Shown piece after piece: positions 17,500 to 27,669 of a stretch of DNA of 64,000 nt (position 1 is its first letter; the number at the start of each line of letters is the position of its first letter). The notes below the pieces were generated by a model. It had not been told where the DNA came from. It saw nothing but the letters and a program-made list of their open reading frames with translations, and ran no database searches. The DNA is taken from contig NZ_JMPS01000020.1 in NCBI RefSeq assembly GCF_000735455.1, positions 62,001 to 126,000 of the forward strand, read 5' to 3'. The translations under genes were made by a program, and so were the position numbers. The DNA is from Yokenella regensburgei ATCC 49455 (GTDB lineage: Bacteria > Pseudomonadota > Gammaproteobacteria > Enterobacterales > Enterobacteriaceae).

Positions 17500-17790
17500 A
17501 TGCATCAGCCAACACATGACAACGTGATTCTGGAACTAACCGTGCGTAACCATCCGGGAGTCATGACCCACGTCTGCGGTCTGTTCGCCCGCCGTGCCTT
17601 CAACGTGGAAGGGATCCTCTGTCTGCCTATCCAGAACAGCGACAAGAGCCGGATCTGGCTTCTGGTCAACAACGATCAGCGTCTGGAGCAGATGATTAGC
17701 CAGATTGATAAACTTGAGGACGTGGTACACGTAGTGCGTCACCAGAGCGATCCTGGCGTGTTCAACAAGCTAGGTCTCTTCTTCGAGTAA
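17500..17790 (+). CDS. ilvN: acetolactate synthase I small (regulatory) subunit
   Basis: 96 residues, essentially one ACT domain (about residues 8-82; [29 protein letters not shown]). It binds valine and imposes feedback inhibition on IlvB while raising its activity. It follows ilvB by 3 bp in one operon and is followed by a terminator before uhpA. Confidence 0.97.
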   Translation: MHQPTHDNVILELTVRNHPGVMTHVCGLFARRAFNVEGILCLPIQNSDKSRIWLLVNNDQRLEQMISQIDKLEDVVHVVRHQSDPGVFNKLGLFFE

Positions 17791-17792
17791 TC

Positions 17793-17842
17793 GTTCAAGG
17801 CTTGAACAGCGGCGCGCTTATCGCTAAGGTAAGCGCGTTTTT
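17793..17842 (+). terminator. ilvBN terminator plus adjoining palindrome
   Basis: CGCGCTTA (17813-17820) pairs with TAAGCGCG (17830-17837), and five T residues follow. Just upstream, GTTCAAG-G-CTTGAAC (17793-17807) is a perfect 15-bp palindrome starting 3 bp after the ilvN stop. The first is a normal terminator; the second could be an extra hairpin or a regulator site near uhpA. Confidence 0.82.
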
Positions 17843-17861
17843 ACACCCGCCAGGATTTACC

Positions 17862-18452
17862 ATGACCACCATCGCCCTTATTGACGATCATCTGATCGTA
17901 CGCTCCGGTTTTGCTCAACTGCTGGGGCTGGAGCCTGATTTTCAGGTTGTTGCCGAGTTCGGCTCCGGGCGGGAAGCGCTGGCCGGTCTTCCGGGGCGTG
18001 GTGTTCAGGTGTGCATCTGCGATATTTCAATGCCGGACATCTCCGGGCTTGAGTTGTTAAGTGAACTGCCAAAAGGGATGGCGACCATCATGCTGTCGGT
18101 ACACGACAGCCCGGCGCTGGTTGAGCAGGCGCTGAACACCGGGGCCCGCGGGTTTCTTTCCAAACGTTGCAGTCCGGATGAACTGATTTCCGCCGTGCGC
18201 ACCGTCGCCACCGGCGGCTGTTATCTGACCCCGGATATCGCTATCAAGCTGGCGGCCGGACGCCAGGATCCGCTGACCCGCCGCGAGCGGCAGGTAGCGG
18301 AAAAGCTGACCCAGGGAATGGCGGTTAAAGAGATTGCCGTTGAACTGGGGCTATCGCCGAAGACGGTGCATGTGCATCGCGCGAACCTGATGGAAAAGCT
18401 CGGCGTCAGCAACGACGTTGAGCTGGCCCGGCGAATGTTCGACGGCTGGTAA
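17862..18452 (+). CDS. uhpA: response regulator UhpA
   Basis: 196 residues from ATG 17862 ([16 protein letters not shown]), matching E. coli; an upstream in-frame ATG at 17802 overlaps the ilvN terminator and is rejected. The receiver domain has Asp54 (CDISMPD) as phosphorylation site, and the C-terminal LuxR/FixJ-type helix-turn-helix is at about 135-190 ([28 protein letters not shown]). Phospho-UhpA activates uhpT. The stop overlaps the uhpB start (TAATG). Confidence 0.98.
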   Translation: MTTIALIDDHLIVRSGFAQLLGLEPDFQVVAEFGSGREALAGLPGRGVQVCICDISMPDISGLELLSELPKGMATIMLSVHDSPALVEQALNTGARGFLSKRCSPDELISAVRTVATGGCYLTPDIAIKLAAGRQDPLTRRERQVAEKLTQGMAVKEIAVELGLSPKTVHVHRANLMEKLGVSNDVELARRMFDGW

Positions 18453-19954
18453 TGCGTACCTTTCTTTCACAGCTGATTGCCGTTGTTGCCAGCGTTTCGA
18501 TATTTTCTGCCGCCTGGTTTTGTCTGTGGAGCATCAGCCTGCATCTTGTTGAGCGACCTGATCTGGCGGTGCTGCTGTTCCCGTTTGGGCTGCGCGTTGG
18601 CTTGATGCTGCAATGCCCGCGTGGCTACTGGCCGGTATTGCTGGGGGCGGAATGGCTGCTGCTCGGTTGGCTGGCGCAGGAAGTCGCGCTCGACCATCTT
18701 CCATTATTGATGACCGGAAGCCTGCTGTCGCTGCTGCCGGTGGTGCTGATTTCCCGCTATCGCCAGCAGCGCGACTGGCGCACGCTGCTTTTACAGGGGG
18801 CAGCCCTGATTGCGGCGGCGCTACTGCAAACGCTGCCGTGGATCGGTGACGGCAAAGAAGTGCTCAATGCGCTGCTGCTCACTCTTACCGGCGGCCTGAC
18901 GCTTGCGCCAACTTGCCTGGTTATCTGGCACTATCTCACCAGCAACACCTGGCTACCGTTAGGTCCTTCGCTGGTGTCGCAGCCGGTGAACTGGCGAGGG
19001 CGGCACCTGGTGGGCTACCTGCTGCTGTTTACCGTCAGCCTGTGGCTCCAGTTGGGTCTACCGGCTGAACTCTCGCGCTTCACCCCGTTTTGTCTGGCGC
19101 TGCCGATTATCGCTCTGGCATGGCACTACGGCTGGCAGGGGGCGCTTATCGCCACCCTGATGAACGCTATTGCGCTGATTGCCAGCCAGACCTGGCACGA
19201 TCACCCGGTGGATTTGCTGCTGTCGCTGCTGGCGCAGAGCCTGACCGGGCTGCTGCTCGGTGCGGGTATCCAGCGTCTGCGCGAGCTGAACCAGTCACTC
19301 CAGACCGAGCTTGCACGTAACCGCCGCCTCACCGAGCGGCTGCTGGAGACCGAAGAGAGCGTCCGCCGCGACGTTGCCCGCGAACTACATGATGATATCG
19401 GCCAGACCATCACCGCCATTCGCACTCAGGCTGGAATTTTGCAGCGCCTGGCACCGGACAACGGCGGTGTAAAGCAAAGCAGTGTGCTGATAGAGCACCT
19501 CTCTCTTGGGGTTTACGACGCGGTGCGGCGCCTGCTCGGACGGCTGCGACCGCGGCAGCTTGATGACCTGACTCTAGGCCAGGCCGTTCGCTCCATGATG
19601 CGTGAAATGGAGCTTGAAGGGAGGGGGATCATCAGCCATCTCGACTGGCGCATAGATGAAACCGGGCTCAGTGAGAACCAGCGGGTGACGCTGTTCCGCG
19701 TTTGCCAGGAGGGGCTTAACAACATCGTTAAGCACGCCAGCGCCAGCGCGGTGACCCTGCAGGGCTGGCAGCAGAATGAACGCCTGATGCTGGTGATTGA
19801 AGACGACGGCTGCGGGCTGCCGCCGGGTTCCGGTCAGCAGGGCTTTGGCCTGACCGGCATGCGCGAGCGGGTAACGGCACTTGGCGGTACCCTGACAATT
19901 TCCTGCACTCACGGCACCCGCGTCAGCGTGAGTTTGCCGCAGCGCTATGCCTGA
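18452..19954 (+). CDS. uhpB: sensor histidine kinase UhpB
   Basis: 500 residues. The N-terminal MASE1-like region has about eight membrane helices to residue 270 and is followed by a coiled coil. The HisKA_3 box has His313 ([11 protein letters not shown]), the autophosphorylation site. The HATPase domain is C-terminal, with NNIVKHA (N box) and DDGCGL and GFGLTGM (G boxes). It acts with UhpC, which senses external glucose 6-phosphate, to control UhpA. It overlaps the uhpA stop by one base and is 9 bp from uhpC. Confidence 0.97.
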   Translation: MRTFLSQLIAVVASVSIFSAAWFCLWSISLHLVERPDLAVLLFPFGLRVGLMLQCPRGYWPVLLGAEWLLLGWLAQEVALDHLPLLMTGSLLSLLPVVLISRYRQQRDWRTLLLQGAALIAAALLQTLPWIGDGKEVLNALLLTLTGGLTLAPTCLVIWHYLTSNTWLPLGPSLVSQPVNWRGRHLVGYLLLFTVSLWLQLGLPAELSRFTPFCLALPIIALAWHYGWQGALIATLMNAIALIASQTWHDHPVDLLLSLLAQSLTGLLLGAGIQRLRELNQSLQTELARNRRLTERLLETEESVRRDVARELHDDIGQTITAIRTQAGILQRLAPDNGGVKQSSVLIEHLSLGVYDAVRRLLGRLRPRQLDDLTLGQAVRSMMREMELEGRGIISHLDWRIDETGLSENQRVTLFRVCQEGLNNIVKHASASAVTLQGWQQNERLMLVIEDDGCGLPPGSGQQGFGLTGMRERVTALGGTLTISCTHGTRVSVSLPQRYA

Positions 19955-19963
19955 GGAGCGACA

Positions 19964-21289
19964 ATGTTTAATTTCATGAAAGCGCCGCCAGCGGCACAAC
20001 CGATAAGCGAACGCAGCGAAATTGACGCCCACTATCGCTACTGGCGACGGCATATCCTGCTGACCATCTGGCTCGGCTACGCCCTGTTCTACTTTACCCG
20101 CAAAAGTTTCAATGCCGCGGTACCGGACATTCTCGGCAACGGTGTCCTGACCCGTACCGATATCGGCCTGCTGGCTACGCTTTTTTATATCACCTACGGG
20201 CTGTCGAAGTTTTTCTCCGGCATCGTCAGCGATCGCTCCAACGCGCGCTACTTTATGGGCCTGGGGCTGATTGCCACCGGCGTGGTGAATATCCTCTTCG
20301 GCTTTTCAACCTCGCTGTGGGCATTTGCCCTGCTGTGGGCGCTGAACGCATTTTTCCAGGGCTGGGGCGCGCCGGTATGCGCCCGTTTACTCACCGCCTG
20401 GTACTCGCGAAACGAGCGCGGCGGCTGGTGGGCTATCTGGAATACCGCGCATAACGTCGGCGGGGCGTTGATCCCGATGGTGGTAGGTGCCGCGGCGCTG
20501 CACTACGGCTGGCGTGTGGGAATGATGATTGCGGGGGGACTGGCGATCTTCGCCGGGCTTTTTCTCTGCTGGCGACTGCGTGACCGTCCGCAAACCGTGG
20601 GCTTACCGGCGGTGGGCGACTGGCGGCATGATGAGCTGGAGATCGCCCAGCAGCAGGAAGGCGCGGGGCTTACCCGCAAGCAGATCCTCTACAAATACGT
20701 GCTGACGAATCCGTACATCTGGCTGCTTTCGCTCTGCTATGTGCTGGTGTACGTGGTGCGGGCGGCTATCAACGACTGGGGCAATCTGTATATGTCCGAG
20801 ACGCTGGGCGTTGACCTGGTGACGGCAAACTCGGCGGTGACCATGTTCGAGCTCGGCGGGTTTATCGGCGCGCTGGTGGCGGGCTGGGGATCGGATAAGT
20901 TGTTTAACGGTAATCGTGGCCCGATGAACCTGATTTTTGCCGCCGGGATCCTGCTTTCTGTCGGTTCGCTGTGGCTGATGCCGTTTGCCAGCTACGTGAT
21001 GCAGGCGGCGTGTTTCTTTACCGTCGGCTTTTTCGTTTTTGGTCCGCAGATGCTTATCGGCATGGCGGCGGCGGAGTGCTCACACAAAGAGGCGGCGGGT
21101 GCAGCGACGGGGTTTGTTGGCCTGTTCGCCTACCTTGGCGCATCGCTTTCCGGCTGGCCGCTGGCGCGGGTGATGGACGTCTGGCACTGGAGTGGGTTCT
21201 TCGCGGTCATCGCCATTGCCGCCGGGATCTCGGCGCTGTTGCTGCTGCCATTTCTCAACGCCCAGGCTCCTCGTTCACGCGAAGCGTGA
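19964..21289 (+). CDS. uhpC: hexose-phosphate sensor UhpC (MFS fold)
   Basis: 441 residues, organophosphate:Pi antiporter family with twelve helices. It is a close relative of the transporter UhpT but works as receptor: it binds external glucose 6-phosphate and stimulates UhpB. Family marks are YALFYFTRKSFN in helix 1 and RNERGGWWAIWNTAHNVGGALIP near residue 150. It is the last gene of uhpABC; uhpT has its own promoter in the 139-bp gap that follows. Confidence 0.95.
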   Translation: MFNFMKAPPAAQPISERSEIDAHYRYWRRHILLTIWLGYALFYFTRKSFNAAVPDILGNGVLTRTDIGLLATLFYITYGLSKFFSGIVSDRSNARYFMGLGLIATGVVNILFGFSTSLWAFALLWALNAFFQGWGAPVCARLLTAWYSRNERGGWWAIWNTAHNVGGALIPMVVGAAALHYGWRVGMMIAGGLAIFAGLFLCWRLRDRPQTVGLPAVGDWRHDELEIAQQQEGAGLTRKQILYKYVLTNPYIWLLSLCYVLVYVVRAAINDWGNLYMSETLGVDLVTANSAVTMFELGGFIGALVAGWGSDKLFNGNRGPMNLIFAAGILLSVGSLWLMPFASYVMQAACFFTVGFFVFGPQMLIGMAAAECSHKEAAGAATGFVGLFAYLGASLSGWPLARVMDVWHWSGFFAVIAIAAGISALLLLPFLNAQAPRSREA

Positions 21290-21428
21290 CCTGACTCACT
21301 GTTTTCGCTCGAAAGCGGTAAAACTAAGAAATTTTCCCGGTTCCGCCTGGACACTGTCTCAGGCCATGCCTGCTGCGGGTTTTTACAATGCCCGCCATAC
21401 ACGGGCATAGAAATAACGGGAGCAACCC
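21290..21428 (+). promoter_or_regulatory. uhpT promoter region
   Basis: The 139-bp gap between uhpC and uhpT is where phospho-UhpA and CRP act in E. coli. I cannot pick out UhpA boxes with confidence. A hairpin ATGCCCG/CGGGCAT (21388-21394 and 21402-21408) lies just ahead of the uhpT ribosome-binding site (CGGGAG). Confidence 0.5.
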
Positions 21429-22820
21429 ATGCTGGGCTTCTTAAACCAGGTGCGTAAACCAACCCTGGACCTGCCGCTGGAAGTGCGGCGCAAAATGTGG
21501 TTCAAACCCTTCATGCAGTCTTATCTGGTGGTCTTCATCGGCTACCTGACGATGTATCTGATTCGTAAGAACTTTAACATTGCGCAGAACGATATGATCT
21601 CCACCTACGGCCTGAGCATGACTCAGCTGGGGATGATTGGTCTTGGTTTCTCGATAACCTACGGTGTCGGCAAAACGCTGGTTTCCTACTATGCGGACGG
21701 CAAAAACACCAAGCAGTTCCTGCCGTTTATGCTGATCCTGTCGGCGATTTGTATGCTCGGCTTCAGCGCCAGCATGGGTTCTGGCTCTGTTAGCCTGTTC
21801 CTGATGATTGCCTTCTATGCGCTGAGCGGCTTTTTCCAGAGTACCGGTGGCTCCTGTAGCTACTCGACGATCACCAAGTGGACGCCGCGTCGCAAGCGCG
21901 GAACGTACCTTGGCATGTGGAACATCTCCCATAACCTTGGTGGCGCGGGTGCTGCAGGGGTAGCGCTGATTGGTGCGAACTATCTGTTCGACGGCCACGT
22001 TATCGGCATGTTTATCTTCCCGTCGATTATCGCGCTGATTGTCGGTTTCATCGGCCTGCGCTACGGCAGCGATTCCCCGGAATCCTACGGCCTCGGTAAA
22101 GCGGAAGAGCTGTTCGGCGAGGAGCTGAGCGACGAGGATAAAGAGACCGAAGAAAACGAGATGACCAAGTGGCAGATCTTCGTTGAGTACGTGCTGAAAA
22201 ACAAAGTTATCTGGCTGCTGTGCTTCTCTAACATCTTCCTGTACGTGGTGCGCATCGGTATTGATCAGTGGTCCACCGTGTATGCCTTCCAGGAGCTGAA
22301 GCTCTCTAAAGAAGTGGCGATTCAGGGTTTTACCCTGTTTGAAGTCGGCGCGCTGGTGGGGACACTGCTGTGGGGCTGGCTGTCCGATCTGGCAAACGGT
22401 CGTCGTGCGCTGGTAGCCTGCATTGCTCTGGCGCTTATTATCGCCACGCTGGGTGTTTACCAGCACGCCAGCAACCAGTACGTGTACCTGGCATCGCTCT
22501 TCGCGCTCGGTTTCCTGGTGTTTGGCCCGCAGCTGTTGATTGGTGTCGCTGCCGTTGGCTTCGTGCCGAAAAAAGCGATCGGCGCAGCCGATGGTATCAA
22601 AGGCACCTTCGCTTACCTGATTGGTGACAGCTTCGCCAAACTCGGCCTCGGTATGATTGCCGATGGCACCCCCGTATTCGGCCTGACCGGTTGGGCAGGG
22701 ACCTTCGCCGCGCTGGATGCCGCCGCCATTGGCTGTATCGTGCTGATGGCTATCGTCGCGGTCCTGGAAGAACGTAAAATTCGCCGTGAAAAGCGGGTGC
22801 AACAATTAAGAACAGCCTGA
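21429..22820 (+). CDS. uhpT: hexose phosphate:phosphate antiporter UhpT
   Basis: 463 residues, the E. coli length. It imports glucose 6-phosphate and other sugar phosphates in exchange for phosphate, and is also the entry route for fosfomycin. Features include Arg46 in the YLIRKNFN segment of helix 1 and the conserved Arg in helix 7 ([10 protein letters not shown]), the pair that binds phosphate. The last residues are highly charged ([14 protein letters not shown]). Expression depends on UhpABC just upstream. Confidence 0.97.
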   Translation: MLGFLNQVRKPTLDLPLEVRRKMWFKPFMQSYLVVFIGYLTMYLIRKNFNIAQNDMISTYGLSMTQLGMIGLGFSITYGVGKTLVSYYADGKNTKQFLPFMLILSAICMLGFSASMGSGSVSLFLMIAFYALSGFFQSTGGSCSYSTITKWTPRRKRGTYLGMWNISHNLGGAGAAGVALIGANYLFDGHVIGMFIFPSIIALIVGFIGLRYGSDSPESYGLGKAEELFGEELSDEDKETEENEMTKWQIFVEYVLKNKVIWLLCFSNIFLYVVRIGIDQWSTVYAFQELKLSKEVAIQGFTLFEVGALVGTLLWGWLSDLANGRRALVACIALALIIATLGVYQHASNQYVYLASLFALGFLVFGPQLLIGVAAVGFVPKKAIGAADGIKGTFAYLIGDSFAKLGLGMIADGTPVFGLTGWAGTFAALDAAAIGCIVLMAIVAVLEERKIRREKRVQQLRTA

Positions 22821-22839
22821 GTTCTCAGGTAGCTGTTTG

Positions 22840-22865
22840 CCCGGGTGATGCCGGGCTTTTTTTTG
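22840..22865 (+). terminator. terminator after uhpT
   Basis: GCCCGG (22840-22845) pairs with CCGGGC (22852-22857), and a run of about eight T residues follows. In E. coli the uhpT 3' UTR also yields the Hfq-bound sRNA UhpU; the short 3' UTR with its strong terminator would allow the same here, but that is not shown by the sequence. Confidence 0.88.
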
Positions 22866-22961
22866 TCCGCGATAAACCCCCTTCGCTTTATACACACCCC
22901 TCTGTCGACTTCCCCCGTTTTCTCATTATGATGTTGAAGCGCAAGTGAGCTGAGAGGAAGC

Positions 22962-23414
22962 ATGATCTGGATGGCATTGGCCACGTTGGTGGTCGTATTT
23001 GTGGTTGGATTTCGGGTGCTTACCTCCGATTCCCGGCGGGCAATCCGTCGGTTGAGCGAGCGGCTGGCGATAACGCCTGTACCGATAGAATCGATGATCG
23101 ATCAGATGGGGAAAACGGCGGGTAACGAGTTTCTTCGCTATCTGGAACGTCCCAACGAAGCGCATCTGCAAAATGCGGCGCAGGTGCTGGTTATCTGGCA
23201 GGTGTTTATCGTTGACGGCAGTGAGCAGAATTTGCACTACTGGTACCGGCAGATGCAGAAAGCGCGTCTGGCAGCACCTATCAGCGACGCGCAGACGCGC
23301 CTGGCGCTCGGGTTCCTGCGTGAGCTGGAGCCAGATGCCTGGGAGCTGAACAGATTCCAGGAACGTTACAACGCGCTGTTTATGCCGGAAGAAGGCGTCC
23401 ACTGGCTGCACTGA
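22962..23414 (+). CDS. yicN: DUF1198 protein YicN
   Basis: 150 residues, the length of E. coli YicN and clearly similar. There is one N-terminal membrane helix (residues 1-18, MIWMALATLVVVFVVGFRVL region); the rest is soluble, with a conserved ending EEGVHWLH. The function is unknown. A good ribosome-binding site (GAGAGGAAG) precedes it. The gene is monocistronic upstream of nepI. Confidence 0.88.
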   Translation: MIWMALATLVVVFVVGFRVLTSDSRRAIRRLSERLAITPVPIESMIDQMGKTAGNEFLRYLERPNEAHLQNAAQVLVIWQVFIVDGSEQNLHYWYRQMQKARLAAPISDAQTRLALGFLRELEPDAWELNRFQERYNALFMPEEGVHWLH

Positions 23415-23503
23415 CGGGGATAACGTTGTGTCTAAATGTTAACCCCATCACACTATAATGGTACACTGCGCTCCCGCCACCACCGTCAGGATGCCAGAAC
23501 CCC

Positions 23504-24706
23504 ATGAGTGCACCACATGCCGAACACCGAAACCACGCCGACATTACGTCTCACCCCAACTGGTCGGCGGTTTTCGCAGTCGCATTCTGCGTAGCGTGTC
23601 TGATTACCGTAGAATTTCTACCGGTGAGCCTGCTAACGCCAATGGCGGAAGAGCTGGGAATCACCGAAGGGGTAGCCGGGCAGTCGGTGACCACCACCGC
23701 GTTTGTGGCGATGTTCTCCAGCCTGTTCATTACCCACATCATCGGTAAAACGGACCGCCGTCTGGTGGTTGTTCTGTTTTCAATCCTGCTGACGCTGTCC
23801 TGCCTGCTGGTCTCGTTTTCCAACAGTTTTGCCTTGCTGCTGCTTGGCCGCGCATGTCTCGGGCTGGCGCTGGGCGGATTCTGGGCGATGTCGGCATCGT
23901 TGACGATGCGGCTGGTGCCCCCTCGGTCGGTTCCGAAAGCGCTGTCGGTGATTTTCGGCGCGGTGTCGATAGCGCTGGTGATCGCGGCTCCGCTCGGCAG
24001 CTTTTTAGGCGGCATCATCGGCTGGCGGCACGTATTTAACGGCGCGGCACTGATGGGCCTTATCTGCATTGTCTGGCTGGTGAAGGTGCTGCCGTCGCTG
24101 CCGGGTGAAACGGCGCAGCAGCAGAATATGTTCGGCCTGCTAAAACGCCCGGGCGTGGCGGCCGGGATGCTGGCGATTTTCATGTCTTTCGCCGGTCAGT
24201 TCGCCTTCTTTACCTACATCCGCCCGGTGTTTATGACCCTTGCCGGGTTTGATGTTGATGGCCTGACGCTGGTGCTGCTGAGCTTTGGTATTGCGAGCTT
24301 TGTCGGAACCTCGGTGTCGTCGATAGTGCTGAAGCGTTCGGTAAAAATGGCGGTCGCCGGATCACCGCTGGTGCTGGCGCTAAGCGCGCTGGTGCTTATC
24401 CTGTGGGGCAGCGATAAAGCCGTGGCGGCGACGGTGGCGGTTATCTGGGGCTTTGCCTTTGCACTGGTGCCGGTAGGCTGGTCAACGTGGATCACCCGCT
24501 CGCTTGCCGATCAGGCGGAAAAAGCCGGCTCCATTCAGGTTGCCGTTATTCAGCTCGCCAATACCTGTGGCGCGGCGGTCGGTGGGATTGCGCTGGATCG
24601 GTATGGTCTGCTGTCACCGCTGGCGCTGTCGGGAATTCTGATGCTGATGACGGCGCTGCTGGTCACCACAACGGTGAAGTTTGCCAAAGCAGGCCCGACA
24701 GCCTGA
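23504..24706 (+). CDS. nepI: purine ribonucleoside efflux transporter NepI (MFS)
   Basis: 400 residues, DHA1-type transporter with twelve helices ([18 protein letters not shown] in helix 1, [23 protein letters not shown] in helices 4-5). E. coli NepI exports inosine, guanosine and 6-mercaptopurine ribosides. The ATG at 23504 gives a hydrophilic 20-residue N-terminus as in E. coli. It is convergent with phnX, with 18 bp between the stops. Confidence 0.92.
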   Translation: MSAPHAEHRNHADITSHPNWSAVFAVAFCVACLITVEFLPVSLLTPMAEELGITEGVAGQSVTTTAFVAMFSSLFITHIIGKTDRRLVVVLFSILLTLSCLLVSFSNSFALLLLGRACLGLALGGFWAMSASLTMRLVPPRSVPKALSVIFGAVSIALVIAAPLGSFLGGIIGWRHVFNGAALMGLICIVWLVKVLPSLPGETAQQQNMFGLLKRPGVAAGMLAIFMSFAGQFAFFTYIRPVFMTLAGFDVDGLTLVLLSFGIASFVGTSVSSIVLKRSVKMAVAGSPLVLALSALVLILWGSDKAVAATVAVIWGFAFALVPVGWSTWITRSLADQAEKAGSIQVAVIQLANTCGAAVGGIALDRYGLLSPLALSGILMLMTALLVTTTVKFAKAGPTA

Positions 24707-24724
24707 CGCTGCCGGGCGTGTAGA

Positions 24725-25534
24725 TTACGGTCTTTCGCCCTGCGCCAGCCGGGCGTTGATCTGCGCAATCACCGCTGGCAGTTCTGCCAGCGTGTCGATG
24801 ACGTAATGCGCGCCTGCGGCGTAGAGCTTACCGGCGGCGTGCTCGCGGCGGGTGGCAATCTCTTCAGCCGACATAGTCTGGTACTCCTCCCACGTGGCAC
24901 CGAATTCGTTGCCGGACAACGCCAGTCCAATGCTCCACATCCCGGCGTTAATTCCTTCTTCAATTCCCGGAATGGCATCGTCTACCTTCACGCACTGTGA
25001 CACGGCGCCAATACCCAAAGTGATGACGTTTTGCAGCGCCATCCACGGGCCAGGACGCCCGCCGACGCTGAGATCGTCCGTTGCCACCCAGCAGTCTGGC
25101 GCATAGCCCTGCGCGGCGGCGGCAGGGACCAGTTTTTCCATCACCGCTCGCGGGTAACCGGAGCAGGAACCAATCTTCAGCCCGTCGGCGCGAAGTGCTG
25201 CAATCGTGTCGACAACACCTGCAATAGGTGCTGCAAAATCGACGACTTTAGCAATCTGCAGCGGCATGAAGGTGGCGTAAATCTTATTGATATCGGCAGC
25301 GGTCATCGGCTGGCCAAATTTCGCCTGCCAGCGGGCGCTTACCGAAGGGAGTTTCCCTAACGCTTCAATGTGTTGCCACTTCCCCAGCCCCATAGGGACG
25401 CGGGCTTCGGCAAGGGTTATTTCCACATCAAATGCCTGACGGAAGGCTTCGACGAAAATCTGCGTTGGCGCGAAGGAGCCAAAATCGACGGTGGTACCGG
25501 CCCAGTCGAGGATCACGGCGGAAATACGGTTCAT
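24725..25534 (-). CDS. phnX: phosphonoacetaldehyde hydrolase
   Basis: 269 residues, HAD superfamily. It breaks the C-P bond of phosphonoacetaldehyde to acetaldehyde and phosphate, the last step of 2-aminoethylphosphonate breakdown. The nucleophile is Asp10 in [10 protein letters not shown], Lys52 (MGLGKWQHI) forms the Schiff base with the substrate in the cap domain, and the acidic motif is [13 protein letters not shown]. It lies 9 bp downstream of phnW on the same strand. Confidence 0.95.
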   Translation of the reverse strand: MNRISAVILDWAGTTVDFGSFAPTQIFVEAFRQAFDVEITLAEARVPMGLGKWQHIEALGKLPSVSARWQAKFGQPMTAADINKIYATFMPLQIAKVVDFAAPIAGVVDTIAALRADGLKIGSCSGYPRAVMEKLVPAAAAQGYAPDCWVATDDLSVGGRPGPWMALQNVITLGIGAVSQCVKVDDAIPGIEEGINAGMWSIGLALSGNEFGATWEEYQTMSAEEIATRREHAAGKLYAAGAHYVIDTLAELPAVIAQINARLAQGERP

Positions 25535-25543
25535 GGTGGCTCC

Positions 25544-26647
25544 TTAGCGTTTCCAGTACATAGCGTGTTGAATGGCGTTCAGCAGCGCGGCGATATCCGA
25601 CGCATACACTTCACCAATATTTCCGATGCGGAAACAGTCGCTCTGCGACACTTTGCCCGGATAAATAACAAATCCCTGATTTTTCAGGTGCTGGTAAAAA
25701 TCTTTGAAGCGGTACTGCGGGTCCGCCGGCGAGTAGAAGGCGGTGATCACCGGAGAATGCAGCGCGTCTGCCAGCAGCGGTTCAAAGCCCAGCTTGCGCA
25801 TTCCGGCTACCAGGCTGCGCTGGTTTTGCTGGTAACGTTGATGGCGAGCGCTGATGCCGCCCTCTTCAGCCAGCTCCTTCAGCGCCTGAGCGAAGGCCAG
25901 TACGGTGTGTGTCGGTGAGGTGAAACGCCACTTGCCGTGATTATCTTCCATGCAGCGCCATTGGGCGTACAAATCCAGCGACAGGGAGCGTGAGCGACCC
26001 TGGCACTTCTCCAGCTCGCGCTGGCGGGCAATCACAAAGCCGAAGCCCGGTACACCCTGAATGCATTTGTTGGCGGAGCTGATGAGGAAATCGATGTTCA
26101 GTGCCGCCATGTCGAGCGGGATCCCACCAAAGCTGCTCATGGCATCCACGATGTAGCGTTTGTCATAGCGCGTTGCGAGTGTTGCCACTTCGGCAATTGG
26201 GTTAAGCATCCCGGTGGTGGTTTCGCAGTGCACCATCGCAATATGGGTGATCGCCGGGTCGTTTCTGAGGATTTCGTCGAGTGCCTGCACGTCCGGGCGG
26301 GAGATTTCCCCGCAGTCGTAGTGGTGGTGCGCAATGCCCATCAGGGTGGCCATTTCCGCCATACGGGCGCCGTAAGCGCCGTTGTTGACGATAAGCACTT
26401 TACCCTGCTGGCCAACCACTGAACCGAGCACCGCTTCAACCGCGTAGCTGCCGCTGCCCTGCAGCAGTACGGAGGTGTAACCCTCCGCTGTGGTGGCCAG
26501 CGCAACCAGCTGTTGGCGAATGGTCTGGACCACGCCCAGATTATAGTCATCGTCCCAGGTACAGCTGTCGAACAGCATCGCCTCTTTCACCGTACGAGAG
26601 GTCGTCAGTGGTCCGGGGGTCAGCAGCAGGTAATTACGAGATGTCAT
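25544..26647 (-). CDS. phnW: 2-aminoethylphosphonate:pyruvate transaminase
   Basis: 367 residues from ATG 26647 ([13 protein letters not shown]), the Salmonella length; a start four codons earlier is possible but lies closer to the operator. This class V PLP aminotransferase makes phosphonoacetaldehyde and alanine. The PLP lysine is Lys194 (SSANKCIQG), with Asp168 ([10 protein letters not shown]) bonding the ring nitrogen. It is first in the phnWX operon, with a PhnR-type operator 13 bp ahead of the start. Confidence 0.95.
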   Translation of the reverse strand: MTSRNYLLLTPGPLTTSRTVKEAMLFDSCTWDDDYNLGVVQTIRQQLVALATTAEGYTSVLLQGSGSYAVEAVLGSVVGQQGKVLIVNNGAYGARMAEMATLMGIAHHHYDCGEISRPDVQALDEILRNDPAITHIAMVHCETTTGMLNPIAEVATLATRYDKRYIVDAMSSFGGIPLDMAALNIDFLISSANKCIQGVPGFGFVIARQRELEKCQGRSRSLSLDLYAQWRCMEDNHGKWRFTSPTHTVLAFAQALKELAEEGGISARHQRYQQNQRSLVAGMRKLGFEPLLADALHSPVITAFYSPADPQYRFKDFYQHLKNQGFVIYPGKVSQSDCFRIGNIGEVYASDIAALLNAIQHAMYWKR

Positions 26648-26660
26648 GAGTTTCACCATT

Positions 26661-26679
26661 TGGTCTATACCAGATTTGC
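26661..26679 (-). promoter_or_regulatory. HutC-type operator 1 (phnWX)
   Basis: TGGTCTATACCA (26661-26672) fits the GT-N-TA-N-AC core of HutC-subfamily GntR operators. Read toward phnW, the 19-bp block GCAAATCTGGTATAGACCA differs by one base from a site before phnS (27621-27639). The spacing to phnW is only 13 bp, so bound protein would block initiation. Confidence 0.75.
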
Positions 26680-26788
26680 ATTTATGATGGTGATAAAGTC
26701 AGCTGCAGGTCAAAGGGAAATTGCCGTTGCAACAAAAAATTCATCTGGCTCTGTATAATAGCCGCATCAAATTTCACAGTGAGCGAAC

Positions 26789-27508
26789 ATGAAATCACCC
26801 GCGGGCGAGACCCCACAGTACCTGCTTATCAAGGCGCAGCTGCAGGGGCGCATTCAGAATGGGGCGCTGAAAAGCGGTGATAAACTGCCTTCCGAGCGCG
26901 AGCTGTGTGCCATCTTCAATACCACGCGCATCACCATCCGCGAGAGCCTGACGCAGCTGGAAGCCAGTGGGCTTATCTGGCGTGCCGACCGTCGCGGCTG
27001 GTTTGTCACTCCGGAACGGTTGTGGCTGGATCCGACCCAGAATACTAATTTCCACAAGCTGTGCATTGAGCAGGGCCGTGAGCCGAAAACCGTGCTGCTG
27101 GAGGGCCGCGTTACGCCGGTGCCGGTCGACGTCATGACGCCACTGGCGTTGCAGCCGTTTGATCAAATTTACCTGCTCACCCGACTACGTTTAGCCGACG
27201 GGCGGGCCATCTGCTATAGCGAGAACCACTGCCTGCCCGCACGGGTACCGGATCTGCTGAGCCACGATCTCAACGGTAGCCTGACCGAGATCTATCAGGC
27301 GAACTATGACCTGATCTACACAAGCATGCATTTGTCGTTCTATCCGACGGCGATGCCGCCGCAGGCCGCTGAAGCGCTGGGAGTGATGGAAGGTCGTCCG
27401 GCGCTGCTGTTGCGCCGCCTCAACTACGATCAGCACGGCCGCATTCTTGATTACGACATCGAGTACTGGCGGCACGACAGCCTGCGGATTGAAGTCGATA
27501 CGCATTAA
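26789..27508 (+). CDS. phnR: 2-aminoethylphosphonate regulator PhnR (GntR/HutC family)
   Basis: 239 residues, the size of Salmonella PhnR. The N-terminal winged helix (about 8-75; [23 protein letters not shown]) and the C-terminal UTRA ligand domain (about 95-235) define the HutC subfamily. It is divergent from phnWX and followed by phnSTUV, the regulon it presumably controls through the two operators. In Salmonella the cluster responds to phosphate starvation and 2-aminoethylphosphonate; no Pho box is obvious to me here. Confidence 0.93.
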   Translation: MKSPAGETPQYLLIKAQLQGRIQNGALKSGDKLPSERELCAIFNTTRITIRESLTQLEASGLIWRADRRGWFVTPERLWLDPTQNTNFHKLCIEQGREPKTVLLEGRVTPVPVDVMTPLALQPFDQIYLLTRLRLADGRAICYSENHCLPARVPDLLSHDLNGSLTEIYQANYDLIYTSMHLSFYPTAMPPQAAEALGVMEGRPALLLRRLNYDQHGRILDYDIEYWRHDSLRIEVDTH

Positions 27509-27524
27509 GTTGCGCCTGCCTTTT

Positions 27525-27552
27525 TGCCCGGTGCGGCTGCGCCTTACCGGGC
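27525..27552. repeat. REP-like palindrome after phnR
   Basis: TGCCCGGT and ACCGGGCA flank a GC-rich core, the form of an enterobacterial REP element. It also serves as a likely end point for the phnR transcript. Confidence 0.7.
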
Positions 27553-27620
27553 AGCCCCCTCGTTAATCCCACCGACGCATTTCTTTCATCTTTCTGTCAT
27601 AAACAACGGTTAGCGTGATG

Positions 27621-27639
27621 GCAAATCTGGTGTAGACCA
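27621..27639 (+). promoter_or_regulatory. HutC-type operator 2 (phnSTUV)
   Basis: GCAAATCTGGTGTAGACCA lies 30 bp before the phnS start. It shares 18 of 19 bases, in the same orientation relative to its gene, with the site before phnW. The core TGGTGTAGACCA fits GT-N-TA-N-AC. Confidence 0.75.
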
Positions 27640-27669
27640 GAATGCAAATCAACCCAAGAGGCTAATCCG

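Noticed and set aside
21441-22805. 454-codon open frame antisense to uhpT
   Set aside because: It mirrors uhpT codon by codon, has a composition full of His, Gln and Arg with no domain sense, and uhpT itself is certain. It is a by-product of GC-rich codon use.
22821-22865. UhpU sRNA as a separate ncRNA feature
   Set aside because: The 3' UTR and terminator are compatible with it, but I cannot recognise conserved UhpU seed sequence, so it is only mentioned in the terminator entry.
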